Under the pieces are notes generated by a model. That model was given only the letters and a program-made list of their open reading frames with translations. It was not told the origin of the DNA and searched no databases. From Phycisphaera sp. (GTDB lineage Bacteria > Planctomycetota > Phycisphaerae > Phycisphaerales > Phycisphaeraceae), in the NCBI GenBank assembly GCA_028285385.1, contig JANQPR010000249.1:1-35050 (forward strand): a stretch of DNA of 35,050 nucleotides. Reading direction: 5' to 3'. How positions within the stretch are numbered: position 1 is the stretch's first letter; each line of letters begins with the position of its first letter. The position numbers were made by a program, and so were the translations under genes. This document shows positions 1 through 8,260 of this stretch, in pieces.

Positions 1-98
1 ACGACCGTGGCGTCGCCCCGGGCCGCCGCGCGGGCCGTGTACGCGTCCAGGTGCGTCATCCCCATCATGCCGAGGCCGATCACGCCGACGTTCGTCAT
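1..98 (-). CDS. Gfo/Idh/MocA-family oxidoreductase, N-terminal fragment cut by window edge
   Basis: Only the first 32 codons lie in the window. They read MTNVGVIGLGMMGMTHLDAY and onward, which is the dinucleotide-binding start of the Gfo/Idh/MocA NAD(P)-dependent sugar dehydrogenase family (hydrophobic strand, then G-x-G-x-x-G). The ATG at 98-96 is preceded on the minus strand by an AAGAGG-like purine stretch. It starts 3 bp after the stop of the isomerase-like gene at 102-971, so it is almost certainly the next gene of the same operon. Substrate cannot be judged from this piece; the family oxidises or reduces sugars, inositols or their amino and acid derivatives in the cytoplasm. Confidence 0.8.
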   Translation of the reverse strand, partial: MTNVGVIGLGMMGMTHLDAYTARAAARGDATV

Positions 99-101
99 CG
101 C

Positions 102-971
102 TCAATTGCCTCTTGGTTTAACTGCTAAGTCACCGAGGATCTCATCCATCGCCTTCGACGTGTCGGCGATCAGCGTGTCGTCCCAGGGCATCATCTCGGC
201 GACGATCGTGGCGTCGTAACCGATGCCGCGCAGCGCCGCGACCGTCTCCCGCAACGGGACCTGGCCTTGCCCAAGCTTTGAGAACTCGTACGAGCCCGAC
301 CAGCCGAACTCGTCTTTGAAGTCTTTGATGTGCACCCGCTTGATCCGTTGCCCGAGCAACTCGACCCAGTGCGGCGGGTGTTGTTGGTAGCCCAGCAGGT
401 TGCCGGCGTCGAAGTACACGCCCAGCCGGCCGCTGCCGAGGGAATCTACGAACGACGCAAACTCAATCGGTGAATAAAACAGGCCGTTCCACACGTTCTC
501 GAGGCACAGGTCGACACCGACGCGTTCAGCGGTGTCGAGCAGGCGTTTCACGTTTTCCTCGCACCGTTCGAGCGCGTGGTCGTAACGAATCTTTTCGTCG
601 GGAGCGATCGGGCTGGTCACAACGCCGGGCACGAACAGCAGCGCCTCGCACCCCAACCACGCCGTGCGTTGCAGCGCCGCTTCGTGCAGCGACACGGCTT
701 TGTCGCGTACCGTGGCGTCGTTGCTGACCGGGTTGAAACCCCAGCTCATGCCGCTGGCGACGGTGCGGACATGGATCCCCGACGCGTCGATTTGCCGACG
801 GAGCGATTCACACTCGTCTTGCGAAGTCTCGACGTTCAGCGTGCCCTCTGTCCCGATGCACAACTCCAGGCCTTCGAAGCCCACGGCCCTGGCTTCGTCG
901 AGCGCCGCGTCGACCGGGTGCGTGTTGGTCAAGCCGTTCTCGAAGGACCAGTAACTGATGCTCTTGATCAT
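102..971 (-). CDS. Sugar phosphate isomerase/epimerase-like TIM-barrel protein
   Basis: This 289-residue protein starts MIKSISYWSFENG and follows the xylose-isomerase-like TIM-barrel pattern (AP endonuclease 2 superfamily) of sugar phosphate isomerases, epimerases and hydroxypyruvate isomerase. Likely metal and substrate residues sit in LCLENVWNG, GVYFDAGN, VHIKDF and VAEMMPW, which match the Glu/Asp/His/Glu ligand positions of the family. The reading frame is open further upstream, but homology starts at the ATG at 971. There is no signal peptide, so it should be cytoplasmic. It lies 44 bp after one Gfo/Idh/MocA gene and 3 bp before another; this trio is a common arrangement for inositol or unusual-sugar conversion (dehydrogenate, isomerise, reduce). 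The exact substrate is unknown. Confidence 0.85.
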   Translation of the reverse strand: MIKSISYWSFENGLTNTHPVDAALDEARAVGFEGLELCIGTEGTLNVETSQDECESLRRQIDASGIHVRTVASGMSWGFNPVSNDATVRDKAVSLHEAALQRTAWLGCEALLFVPGVVTSPIAPDEKIRYDHALERCEENVKRLLDTAERVGVDLCLENVWNGLFYSPIEFASFVDSLGSGRLGVYFDAGNLLGYQQHPPHWVELLGQRIKRVHIKDFKDEFGWSGSYEFSKLGQGQVPLRETVAALRGIGYDATIVAEMMPWDDTLIADTSKAMDEILGDLAVKPRGN

Positions 972-1015
972 GAGGGGGCACGCGAGAAGCGGGTGCGGAA
1001 CGTGCGACGTTGAGT

Positions 1016-2209
1016 TCAGGCGTGAAGTGTGAGCGTCGCTGGCGACACGCCGGGTGAGTTTACCGGCTCGAGCCGACCGCTCGCCGCGGAATCGCGCGCC
1101 GCCAGGCAAAGTGCCGCGCTGCGGAGCCCGTGTCGCAGTGGGGCTCGGGAGACGTCCTCGCCCCGGATCACTTCGAGGAAGTTGCGAACGAGCTGCTCAT
1201 CACCGCCGTGGTGCCCCGTCTCGCCGCCGACTTTGATCGTCTCGACAGCGGTGCCGTGGTGCTCGATGACCGTCAGGCTCTCGGTGGCCCAATCGAAGGT
1301 CAGGGTCGCCTCGTACCCGGTCACGCGGGCGCCGCGGGAGAAAGCGCTGCGGCGCGGGACGAAGTTCTGGCTGTATGCCGCGTGCACGCCGTTGTCGAAC
1401 CGCAGCATGGCCGAGCCGGCGTCGTGGTGCTGGATGGTTTCGCTGAAGGCGCAGCCGTGGTCGTCGGTGCCCATGCCGCCGTCGTCGCCGCGGAGGGCGA
1501 TGTTGCGAGGACTCTCAGGGCAGGTGCCGGCGAGGTCGCACTTGGAACACACCAGGTCGGCGGGCATGTCCCCGCCGTAAACCCGCCGGGTGTCCATCGC
1601 CATGACGCCGGTGGGTTCGGCGGCGGCGAGTTCGCAGAGGTAGTCGAAGTCGTGCGTCGCCTTCTGCAGCCACATCCCGCCGGTCGTCGCGGTGTCGCGG
1701 TACCACTGCCCGAAGTACACCCCGCCGTAGGGCACGAAGTTTGTCGCCGTGATCTGGTTCATTTTGCCCAGCCGACCGCGACGCACCAGCTCCCGCGCTT
1801 TTTCGAACAGCGGCGACAGCCGCAGCGGGAACGACACCACCACCTGGTCGTCGCGTCCGGCGTAGGCCACCGCCAACGCGTCGAGTTGGTCGTGCGTCAG
1901 CCCGACGGGCTTCTCGAGGAAGACCGGCACCCGCAGCGGCGCGAGGTCCATCGCGATCCGAGCGTGCGTGTCGCAACGCGTGCCGACGATCCATCCGTCC
2001 ACCGCGTCGGCGTGGTCCGGGACTTGCCGCAGTTCATTCAGGAAGACCGTGTCGCCGAGCCCGATCCCTGACTCGGCCAGCCGGTTGCGCGCGGCATCCT
2101 TATCCGTGTCGGCCACGACGCGAAGCCGGACTGCCGCGTCCTGCTTCGCCGCCGTCGTGATCAGGTGCGTCGCCCGCACCCCGGCCCCAATAACGCCCAA
2201 GCGGATCAT
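1016..2209 (-). CDS. Gfo/Idh/MocA-family NAD(P)-dependent oxidoreductase
   Basis: This 397-residue protein begins MIRLGVIGAGVRATHLITTA, a Rossmann nucleotide-binding start, and has the family's catalytic EKP motif in VFLEKPVGLTHDQ. The ATG at 2209 is chosen because the dinucleotide fold begins at residue 2; the longer open frame adds an unrelated low-complexity leader. An odd feature is a small cysteine cluster in LVCSKCDLAGTCPES (C-x2-C-x6-C) in the C-terminal substrate domain, which could bind metal or be structural. The protein has no export signal. It lies 67 bp after the prepilin-like gene and 44 bp before the isomerase-like gene, so all are probably on one transcript. The sugar substrate cannot be told from the sequence. 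Confidence 0.88.
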   Translation of the reverse strand: MIRLGVIGAGVRATHLITTAAKQDAAVRLRVVADTDKDAARNRLAESGIGLGDTVFLNELRQVPDHADAVDGWIVGTRCDTHARIAMDLAPLRVPVFLEKPVGLTHDQLDALAVAYAGRDDQVVVSFPLRLSPLFEKARELVRRGRLGKMNQITATNFVPYGGVYFGQWYRDTATTGGMWLQKATHDFDYLCELAAAEPTGVMAMDTRRVYGGDMPADLVCSKCDLAGTCPESPRNIALRGDDGGMGTDDHGCAFSETIQHHDAGSAMLRFDNGVHAAYSQNFVPRRSAFSRGARVTGYEATLTFDWATESLTVIEHHGTAVETIKVGGETGHHGGDEQLVRNFLEVIRGEDVSRAPLRHGLRSAALCLAARDSAASGRLEPVNSPGVSPATLTLHA

Positions 2210-2276
2210 GTGCTCGGTTCCCGAATCAGAGTGAACAAATCGTGCTTCCGTGCCATGCTGGCATTCTGACGCTGGG

Positions 2277-3176
2277 TTACTGGCCGCCGTACTGGTCGGT
2301 GATCGATGCGCCGTGGAGCGGGTAGAAGAGCCGGTTGGCCTTCTCAAAATCGTCGAGCGACTGGGTGCTATTCGCGTCGCCGACCGTCACGATCTCTTCG
2401 AGCCGTTTGCCACCGGCGACGTGGCCATCGGCGTACAACACCTGGACTGCGCCTTCAGGGTCGTCAACTTTATTGGAATGTCGGCCCCACTCGATCTGGT
2501 TCCACAGCCCGTTGGCGTTGGTCTCCTCCGCCTCGGTGTTGACCACCGCGAGCTGCGCGCTGTTGAGTTTTGCGGTCGCCTGCTGCGAGCCGGGGTTGGC
2601 CAAGTGACCTCGGTAAATCTCAGTGACCACAAGCAACTCCGTCGGGCTTTTGAACTGGTCGATTCGCAGGTACTTGTGATCCACCCCTCGGTAGTTGTCC
2701 ACGCCGTCCGGCTCGGGTGAGGGCAGGGACGTCCCGTTGCTGGGGTTTACCCCGTCGCTAAACGACGTGTAGTGGTTCATCCCGTAGCTGGAATAGACGT
2801 CGTCGGAGAAGTAAGGGTAGTCGTCGGCGGGGCAGACCAGGTTGCCCACGGCGTCGTCTTCGCTGCCCGCGGCGGCGCCGTATTCGTACAGGATGTGGTA
2901 CCAGCGCTGGATCTCGCTCCCATCCATCGTCTGGCCGTTATGGAACACGGCGTAGGGGAGGTGGTCGTGGTTGTCGGTGGCGTAGCTGTGCATCGCGACA
3001 CCGATCTGCCGGAGGTTCGCGCCGCACTGGATCCGGCGGGCCGACTCACGGGCCGCGCCCAGAGCGGGGAGCAGGATCCCGATCAGCAAGGCGATGATCG
3101 AGATCACCACGAGCAGTTCAATCAGAGTGAAGCCGCCGTACGGCCGGTGCGTGGGGCGGGGGCAATGGAGCGGCAT
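2277..3176 (-). CDS. Prepilin-like secreted protein with N-terminal methylation motif and H-X9-DG-type C-terminus
   Basis: This 299-residue protein has a short basic leader, then [18 protein letters not shown]: a type IV prepilin/type II secretion pseudopilin cleavage and methylation site (cut after Gly, N-methyl Phe, Glu at +5) followed by a membrane helix. The C-terminal part contains GRHSN and VLYADGHV, matching the H-X9-DG type of domain seen in large planctomycete families of such proteins (DUF1559-like), although the spacing is longer than usual. The ATG at 3176 has GGAGA about 8 bp upstream. As first gene of the operon it sits directly under a predicted promoter and repressor site at 3271-3300. 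Its role is unknown; surface display or sensing of glycan is inference from the sugar-enzyme neighbours. Confidence 0.85.
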   Translation of the reverse strand: MPLHCPRPTHRPYGGFTLIELLVVISIIALLIGILLPALGAARESARRIQCGANLRQIGVAMHSYATDNHDHLPYAVFHNGQTMDGSEIQRWYHILYEYGAAAGSEDDAVGNLVCPADDYPYFSDDVYSSYGMNHYTSFSDGVNPSNGTSLPSPEPDGVDNYRGVDHKYLRIDQFKSPTELLVVTEIYRGHLANPGSQQATAKLNSAQLAVVNTEAEETNANGLWNQIEWGRHSNKVDDPEGAVQVLYADGHVAGGKRLEEIVTVGDANSTQSLDDFEKANRLFYPLHGASITDQYGGQ

Positions 3177-3270
3177 GACTGGTTTCTCCGCAGAGCGAAA
3201 GGGAAAGAGATGACGGTGAAAGCAGGCGTGGGCGTCGCTCTTGGTTGCAGGATCGCCCGACACGGTGTCG

Positions 3271-3300
3271 AGCGTAACAGAGGATTGTCAACTTGTCAAT
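3271..3300 (-). promoter_or_regulatory. Predicted promoter and GntR operator of the prepilin/oxidoreductase operon
   Basis: Read on the minus strand there is TTGACA (3299-3294), a 17-bp spacer and TACGCT (3276-3271), a plausible sigma-70 promoter pointing at the gene starting at 3176. On the plus strand 3287-3299 reads GTCAACTTGTCAA, which differs at one base from the 13-mer found in the GntR gene's own promoter (3392-3404) and in the promoter at 15984-15996. The operator covers the -35 box, which would fit repression. TTGTCAA occurs twice in a row here (3286-3292 and 3293-3299 region). Confidence 0.55.
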
Positions 3301-3383
3301 ACCAATATGAAGAATGATCTTCACCGCGTATCCCCAGATATTCCGGTTATTTTTCCACTCCCTTGCCGACGGAACGGATTTGT

Positions 3384-3412
3384 CTTGACAAGACAACTTG
3401 TCAAGCTATCTT
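3384..3412 (+). promoter_or_regulatory. Autoregulatory GntR operator overlapping its promoter
   Basis: A perfect 9-bp inverted repeat, CTTGACAAG (3384-3392) and CTTGTCAAG (3397-3405) with ACAA between, fills the space from a -35 box TTGACA (3385-3390) to a -10-like TATCTT (3407-3412, 16-bp spacer). It lies 15 bp before the start codon of the GntR-type regulator at 3420. Perfect symmetry and overlap with both promoter elements are what is expected for negative autoregulation by a dimeric GntR protein. Binding itself is inferred. Confidence 0.7.
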
Positions 3413-3419
3413 AAGACGT

Positions 3420-4517
3420 ATGGCATTGCTGGACCTCCCGAAATACGAGCAAGTCAAGCAGACCATCGTCCGCGAGATTGAGGATGGGCAGTACGCCGCC
3501 GGGGCGCCGTTCCCTTCGGAGTCGCAGTTGCTCCAGCAGTTCGAGGTCAGCCGGCCGACGCTGATCCGGGCCTTGCAGGAGTTGGTCCGGGATGGGTATC
3601 TCGATCGCCAGCAGGGCCGAGGCACGTTTGTCTCGGCGCGCTGGCGGAACCGTGAGGAGGCGACCACGGTGCTGCCGGTGTTCCTGTCGAACTCGGTGGC
3701 CAGCAAGACCGGCGACGCCCGCGCGGTGCAGATGCAGATCTTCGAGGGCATCCAGACCGCGCTGGCCGATCGGCAACAAGGCTCCGACGACGTGTCCTAC
3801 TCCATGGTGCTGCACCAGCTGCCGGAGGACCGGCTGGACGACGCGTCGACCCACTTCATCGAGGGCCTGACGCCCGGTATCGCACTGGTCGTCGAGCCGT
3901 CCTTCAACGATGCATTGTGGAGTTTCCTGCTCGAACGCGGCTGGAGTCCGTGGGGTCTGAATGAGCCCGTGGATGGCGGCCGGTGCGTGTTCATCGACCA
4001 GGAGCGCGCCGGTTACTTGGCCACGCGTTACCTGCTGCAGGAGAACCGGCAGCGAGTCGCACTGCTCAACGGGCCGCGCGAGGTCTACTGGGGTTTCCCG
4101 GCCCGCGAGCGCGGCTACCGGCGGGCTATGTCTGAGGCCGGCATCGAGGTCGACGAGGCGTTGATCCTCGAGGCCGAGCACGCGTTGGACAGCGAAGCCG
4201 GGCGACAGATGTTCCGGCGACTGCTCGACTCGGGTAACAAGGTCGACGGCGTGGTTGGCGCGACGGACCTCAAAGCGATGGGCGCGATGGCGGCGGCGGT
4301 CGAGGCCGGGCTCCGCGTACCGAAAGACGTGATGTTTGTCGGGATCGACAACACCGCCGCGCTGCGCAGCGACCCTGCGATGTCGTCGGTGGACATGCCG
4401 TTCCTCGAAGTCGGCCGGCAGGCGATCGCGCAGGCCTTCGCCGCGCAGACCGGCTCGGAACAGGCGGCGCCCCTCCAAGTCTGCCTGCAACCCACGCTCT
4501 TCGAACGCACGCCCTAG
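3420..4517 (+). CDS. GntR-family repressor with LacI-like sugar-binding domain (AraR-type architecture)
   Basis: This 365-residue protein has an N-terminal winged helix of the GntR family at about residues 6-73 (SESQLLQQFEVSRPTLIRAL, then GRGTFVSARW) followed by a periplasmic-binding-protein-like effector domain of LacI type (FIDQERAGYLATRYLL, VDGVVGATDLKAMGAMAA, DVMFVGIDNTAALRS). This GntR plus LacI fusion is the AraR architecture and normally senses a sugar. The start at 3420 places the helix-turn-helix correctly; no Shine-Dalgarno is visible and the predicted -10 box lies only 8 bp upstream, so the transcript may be leaderless. It is divergent from the prepilin operon and has near-identical operator sequences in front of itself, that operon and the operon starting at 15919, suggesting it is their local repressor. 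The inducer is unknown. Confidence 0.9.
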   Translation: MALLDLPKYEQVKQTIVREIEDGQYAAGAPFPSESQLLQQFEVSRPTLIRALQELVRDGYLDRQQGRGTFVSARWRNREEATTVLPVFLSNSVASKTGDARAVQMQIFEGIQTALADRQQGSDDVSYSMVLHQLPEDRLDDASTHFIEGLTPGIALVVEPSFNDALWSFLLERGWSPWGLNEPVDGGRCVFIDQERAGYLATRYLLQENRQRVALLNGPREVYWGFPARERGYRRAMSEAGIEVDEALILEAEHALDSEAGRQMFRRLLDSGNKVDGVVGATDLKAMGAMAAAVEAGLRVPKDVMFVGIDNTAALRSDPAMSSVDMPFLEVGRQAIAQAFAAQTGSEQAAPLQVCLQPTLFERTP

Positions 4518-4538
4518 CGGCACCAATGACTTCTGGAT

Positions 4539-4570
4539 CGCCCCGAGTCGTCGGGGCGGCGGCCTGCTTC
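4539..4570 (+). terminator. Hairpin downstream of GntR gene, terminator-like
   Basis: A perfect 8-bp stem, CGCCCCGA (4539-4546) and TCGGGGCG (4551-4558), with a GTCG loop lies 21 bp after the GntR stop codon and before the next gene. The T-tract is weak (CTTCCTTTCT after the stem), so efficiency is uncertain. Confidence 0.45.
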
Positions 4571-4597
4571 CTTTCTAAACCTCGGAGGATTGAAGCC

Positions 4598-5260
4598 ATG
4601 AGACACCCGTTCGGTTCGACCCGGCTGCTCGCGATCGCCGCAGCCACCACCTTCGGCGCAGCGACCGCTTCGGCGAGCACGTTCGCGACGATCACCATCG
4701 ACGACGACCACTCCGACTGGGCAGGCATCCCGGTGATCGACTCCGACCCGGCCGACAACGTGGGGTTCGTCGACATCGCCACGACCCAGATCGCCAACGA
4801 CAACGACTTCCTCTACATCCGCAACACGTTCCACACGCCGATGTCCTTGGGGCTGTTCACCGCACTCGACAGCGACAGCAACACGGCCACCGGTTTCGAC
4901 ATCTTCGGCCTGGGGCTGATTGGCTCTGAGGCCGGCTGGCAGAACGACTTCCCGTTCACGCAGGACGCCGCAAACTTCAACAACGGCTTCGGCATGAGCG
5001 GCGACTTCTTCGGCAGCGGTGCTGCGCTGCTCGACGCCTTCGCCGACTCTGATGAGCGTGAACTGGCCATCTCGCTGGACATCATCTTCAATCAGGACAG
5101 CTCGGCCGTCTTCCCGGACGACTCGATCAACCTGCTGTTCTGGACCGACCTGGGCAACGGCGACGTGTCGGCCCCGATCAGCTACACCCTCGCGGTCCCG
5201 GAGCCCGCCACGCTTAGCCTCGCCGGTGTGGGCCTGCTCGTGCTTCTGCGTCGGCGGTGA
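4598..5260 (+). CDS. Secreted PEP-CTERM protein, CBM9/DOMON-like
   Basis: This 220-residue protein has a signal peptide (MRHPFGSTRLLAIAAATTFG, cleavage near ASAS) and a C-terminal PEP-CTERM tail: AVPEPATLSLAGVGLLVLLRRR in outline, that is a PEP motif, a membrane helix and three arginines. Such tails are cut by an exosortase and anchor or release the protein at the cell surface. The middle part (HSDWAGIPVIDSD, FLYIRNTF, FTALDSDSNTATG) resembles the beta-sandwich of CBM9/DOMON-like modules and is related to the middle part of the next two genes. The ATG at 4598 has GGAGG at 4584-4588. It is the first of three same-strand PEP-CTERM genes. Ligand binding is an inference; no catalytic motif is seen. 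Confidence 0.8.
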   Translation: MRHPFGSTRLLAIAAATTFGAATASASTFATITIDDDHSDWAGIPVIDSDPADNVGFVDIATTQIANDNDFLYIRNTFHTPMSLGLFTALDSDSNTATGFDIFGLGLIGSEAGWQNDFPFTQDAANFNNGFGMSGDFFGSGAALLDAFADSDERELAISLDIIFNQDSSAVFPDDSINLLFWTDLGNGDVSAPISYTLAVPEPATLSLAGVGLLVLLRRR

Positions 5261-5422
5261 ACTAAACCTCCCGGTCGGGCTCGCGACGCGGGTCCGGCTG
5301 TTTCCTCGGGGCGCCTTACGCGCCGACACCACCCGCCTCATCGCCACCGTGCGTGCTCCTGCTGTTGCGCCACCCGTCCTGCTCTCTTCTCGCTCCCCCC
5401 GAGCACTTTCAGGAGAAATACC

Positions 5423-6427
5423 GTGACTCCATCGCACTTCACCGCCGGACTGTTCGCCTCGTTGGGCGCGGGGGCCTGCGTCTCGCTCGCTTCCGCCGGC
5501 TCCTTGCAGACGCAGAGCAACGAAGTCGCCGACGGCACCATCGTCGTCGACTTCAACGCCGAGGGCGACCGCCGGCTCGGCTGGGAAGGGATCAACCCCT
5601 ACACGCCGCTCGACGTCGACGTTACCACGCCGATCCTCGGCATCGAGACCATGAGCGTTGCCCACGACAGCACCAACTTCTACTTCCGCATGTTCATGGA
5701 CGCTTTTGACGTGAACAACCCACAGCAGTCCTTCTTCGGCGCACACCACACGATCTTCATTGACGCCGATCAGGATCGCAGCACGGGCTACATCGGCGAC
5801 GACGGCGACCCCAACCTCACCGACGGGCTCCTGCCCATCGGGGCCGACTACCTCATCCAAGGCCCGGCGCTGTTCCGCTTCGGCAACCTCGGCAACCCCG
5901 GCGGTGCGAATCAGGAGCTCTTCACCTGGGGCGGCATCATCCCTTTCGGGAACATGATCTTCGATGACGACCCGGTCTCCGACATTGAGCTGCAGATCGA
6001 GCGCGGCCAGATCGGCAACCCCGAGGCTTTCGACTTCGTCGCCCTCACCGATACCGACCCCGATTTCATTACGCAGGACACCTTCCCCAACAACATCTTC
6101 GCCGTGACGGAGGGCGACTTCTTTACCTACTCCACGGTCGCCGTGGTCGGCATCACCGGGGACTACGACGACTCAGGCCAAGTCGAGCAGGGCGACCTCG
6201 ACATCGTCCTTCAGAACTGGGGCACCGGCACCTTCACCGGCAACGAGAGCAACCTCGACGGCGGCGGCCCGTTCGACGGCACGGTCGACCAGAACGAGCT
6301 CGACGGCGTGCTCCAGAACTGGGGCTCGACCAGCGCCCCGGCCTTCACCGGCTCCGCCGTGCCCGAACCCGCGGCGGCCGCCATGCTGGGGGGGATTGCT
6401 TTGTTTGCCGGACGCCGCCGGGCCTGA
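5423..6427 (+). CDS. Secreted PEP-CTERM protein with CBM9-like and dockerin-like domains
   Basis: This 334-residue protein starts with GTG at 5423 behind AGGAG (5411-5415) and has a signal peptide ending near ASAGS. Residues about 30-235 form a CBM9/DOMON-like region (NAEGDRRLGWEGINPY, HTIFIDADQDRSTGYIGDDG) that shares the 'FIDADQDR-TG-I' stretch with the following gene. Next come two dockerin-like calcium loops ([20 protein letters not shown] and [18 protein letters not shown]) and a PEP-CTERM tail (VPEPAAAAMLGG, helix, RRRA). Dockerins in these bacteria are not linked to classical cellulosomes. The dockerin-like segment is nearly the same, residue for residue, as that of the protein at 27760-28995. 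It probably binds carbohydrate at the cell surface; no enzymatic residues are seen. Confidence 0.82.
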   Translation: MTPSHFTAGLFASLGAGACVSLASAGSLQTQSNEVADGTIVVDFNAEGDRRLGWEGINPYTPLDVDVTTPILGIETMSVAHDSTNFYFRMFMDAFDVNNPQQSFFGAHHTIFIDADQDRSTGYIGDDGDPNLTDGLLPIGADYLIQGPALFRFGNLGNPGGANQELFTWGGIIPFGNMIFDDDPVSDIELQIERGQIGNPEAFDFVALTDTDPDFITQDTFPNNIFAVTEGDFFTYSTVAVVGITGDYDDSGQVEQGDLDIVLQNWGTGTFTGNESNLDGGGPFDGTVDQNELDGVLQNWGSTSAPAFTGSAVPEPAAAAMLGGIALFAGRRRA

Positions 6428-6451
6428 GCACGACGCTCATCTTCCTCCTCT

Positions 6452-6486
6452 ACACGGCGCCGCCCCGACCGGCGACGCCGTGTTTC
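6452..6486 (+). terminator. Hairpin between two PEP-CTERM genes
   Basis: A perfect 8-bp stem, ACACGGCG (6452-6459) and CGCCGTGT (6476-6483), encloses a GC-rich loop that can extend the structure, and is followed by TTCCCCC. It lies 24 bp after the stop at 6427. It could be a terminator or a processing/attenuation hairpin before the spherulin-4 gene. Confidence 0.4.
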
Positions 6487-6531
6487 CCCCCGGCCCGCGG
6501 AACCGTTGGCTACCCCACCGAGACCGATCGC

Positions 6532-8232
6532 ATGACCCCGCCGAACGCTGGCCGTTTGTTCTCCCGATCTCGCTGGCGAGCACCACGCGCGGCGCTCACC
6601 GCGCTGCTGGCTGGGACGCTGGCGGGTCCCGCCATGTCGCTCGGCCTGATCGTCCCCGCGTACTTCTACCCCGGCGGGGTCGGGCTGGGCTACTGGAACG
6701 ACCTCAACGCCGCCGCCGCCGACGTCCCGATCCTCGCGATCATGAACCCCGGCAGCGGGCCCGGCAACAGCGTCGACCCCAACTACACCGCCGTCGTCGA
6801 CAACCTCCGCGCCGCCGGCGGCACCGTCATCGGCTACGTCTCCACCAGCTACACCAACCGCTCGCTGTCCGCGATCCAGAGCGACATCGACGACTACGCC
6901 AACTGGTACAACGTCGACGGCATCTTCCTCGACGAGTTCACCAACACCAACAACGCCGGCGACCTCGCGTTCTACGAATCGCCCTACGGCTACATCAAGA
7001 ACATCGACCCCGGCTGGACCGTCATCGGCAACCCGGGCACCAGCACCGTCGAGGCGTACGCCAGTCGCCCCACCGCCGACGTCCTCGTCGTCCACGAGAG
7101 CTTCGGCAGCAACTACGCGACCTACACGCCGTCCGCCTGGAACGCGAACTACCCCGCCGACCGCCTCGCCCACCTGGTCCACACCGAGCCCAACGCAACC
7201 AACATGCTCGCCGGCCTCGACCAGGGCGTCGCGCAGAACGCCGGCTGGCACTACATCACCGACGACGTGCTCGGCAACCCGTGGGACCGCCTGCCCACCT
7301 ACTGGGACCAGCAGGTCGCGCGCGTCGCCGAGATCAACGACGGCAACGGCAACCCCGGCGGAACTATCAAGCCCGGTGGGCTCGAGCTCCGCTACAACCC
7401 TGTCGCCAACGGCACCATCGACGTTGCCGACACCCCCGGCGACCGCGCCGGCTGGGCCGACGCCGACCCGTTCAGCAACGACCCCGCCGGCGACGCGAAC
7501 CCCCAGGTCGACTACACCGCGCTCACCGTGGCGCACGACGACAACAACGTGTTCTTCCGCGTCGGGCGCGACCCCGGCGCCGCCAACCCGCTCGACTTCA
7601 ACCAGAACATCTTCATCGACGCCGACCAGGACCGCGGCACCGGCTTCATCGGCGGCGGCGGGTTCCTGCCGATTGGCGTCGACTACCTGCTCCAGGGCGG
7701 CACGCTATACGCCTTCGCCAATGGCGCGAACCAGCAAGCCTGGGGCTGGAACAGCGTCAGCAGCGTGAGCTTCGATGGCCAGCCAACGATCGACCTCGAA
7801 CTCGCCCTGCCCCGCAACCTTCTCGGCGACCCGGTCGCCATCGACCTCGTGCTCAACGCCGCCAACACGGGCGTCGGCAGTGCCGAGGACTACTACCCCG
7901 AGCTGAACGACTACTTCACCTACGCGTTCATCGCCCCAACGACCGGCCTGCTCGGCGACTTCAACAACAACGGTCAGGTCGAGCAGGGGGACCTCGACCT
8001 GGTCCTACAGAACTGGGGGCGGGACGCCACGGGCGACGTGCCCGCCGGCTGGGACAACGACCTGCCCGATGGCGTGATCGATCAAGCGGAGCTCGACCGC
8101 GTCCTGCAGAACTGGGGCGGCACCGCCGCGCCTGGCTTCGGCGCCGTGTCGGTCCCCGAGCCAGCGGTCGCGTTCGCGCTGCTCCCGCTCGTCGCGCTGC
8201 GTCGGCGGGGTCAATGCCGTACCGCCGGTTAG
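6532..8232 (+). CDS. Spherulin-4/GH135-like secreted glycosidase with CBM9-like, dockerin-like and PEP-CTERM parts
   Basis: This 566-residue protein has a signal peptide (to about GPAMSLG), then a spherulation-specific family 4 domain at about residues 38-265: LIVPAYFYPGGVGLGYWNDL, VIGYVSTSYTNRS, YNVDGIFLDEFTNT, VHESFG. Spherulin-4 proteins include GH135 enzymes such as fungal Sph3, which cut alpha-1,4-linked galactosamine/N-acetylgalactosamine polymer; the Asp-Glu of FLDE fits the catalytic acidic pair. A CBM9-like region follows (FFRVGRDPG, FIDADQDRGTGFIGGGG), then dockerin-like loops (GDFNNNGQVEQGDLDLVLQN, DGVIDQAELDRVLQNWGG) and a PEP-CTERM tail (VPEPAVAFALLPL, then RRRG). It is thus a surface endo-acting glycosidase candidate. 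Its neighbour operon encodes a GH109 alpha-N-acetylgalactosaminidase, which supports a galactosamine-polymer role. Activity is inferred from family. Confidence 0.82.
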   Translation: MTPPNAGRLFSRSRWRAPRAALTALLAGTLAGPAMSLGLIVPAYFYPGGVGLGYWNDLNAAAADVPILAIMNPGSGPGNSVDPNYTAVVDNLRAAGGTVIGYVSTSYTNRSLSAIQSDIDDYANWYNVDGIFLDEFTNTNNAGDLAFYESPYGYIKNIDPGWTVIGNPGTSTVEAYASRPTADVLVVHESFGSNYATYTPSAWNANYPADRLAHLVHTEPNATNMLAGLDQGVAQNAGWHYITDDVLGNPWDRLPTYWDQQVARVAEINDGNGNPGGTIKPGGLELRYNPVANGTIDVADTPGDRAGWADADPFSNDPAGDANPQVDYTALTVAHDDNNVFFRVGRDPGAANPLDFNQNIFIDADQDRGTGFIGGGGFLPIGVDYLLQGGTLYAFANGANQQAWGWNSVSSVSFDGQPTIDLELALPRNLLGDPVAIDLVLNAANTGVGSAEDYYPELNDYFTYAFIAPTTGLLGDFNNNGQVEQGDLDLVLQNWGRDATGDVPAGWDNDLPDGVIDQAELDRVLQNWGGTAAPGFGAVSVPEPAVAFALLPLVALRRRGQCRTAG

Positions 8233-8260
8233 CCGGGCGACGGTGTCGCCCGGGTTGTTG
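8233..8260 (+). terminator. Intrinsic terminator-like hairpin after the spherulin-4 gene
   Basis: Directly after the stop codon there is a perfect 9-bp stem, CCGGGCGAC (8233-8241) and GTCGCCCGG (8245-8253), with a 3-base loop GGT, followed by GTTGTTGG. It would end the plus-strand transcript. Confidence 0.6.

Noticed and set aside
4514..5860. A 448-residue minus-strand frame across two PEP-CTERM genes
   Set aside because: It is antisense to genes with signal peptides, domains and sorting tails, and has no recognisable motif.
6211..7536. A 441-residue minus-strand frame rich in Val, Gly and Asp
   Set aside because: It is antisense to the dockerin-like and glycosidase genes; Val/Gly/Asp-rich sequence is a usual artefact here.
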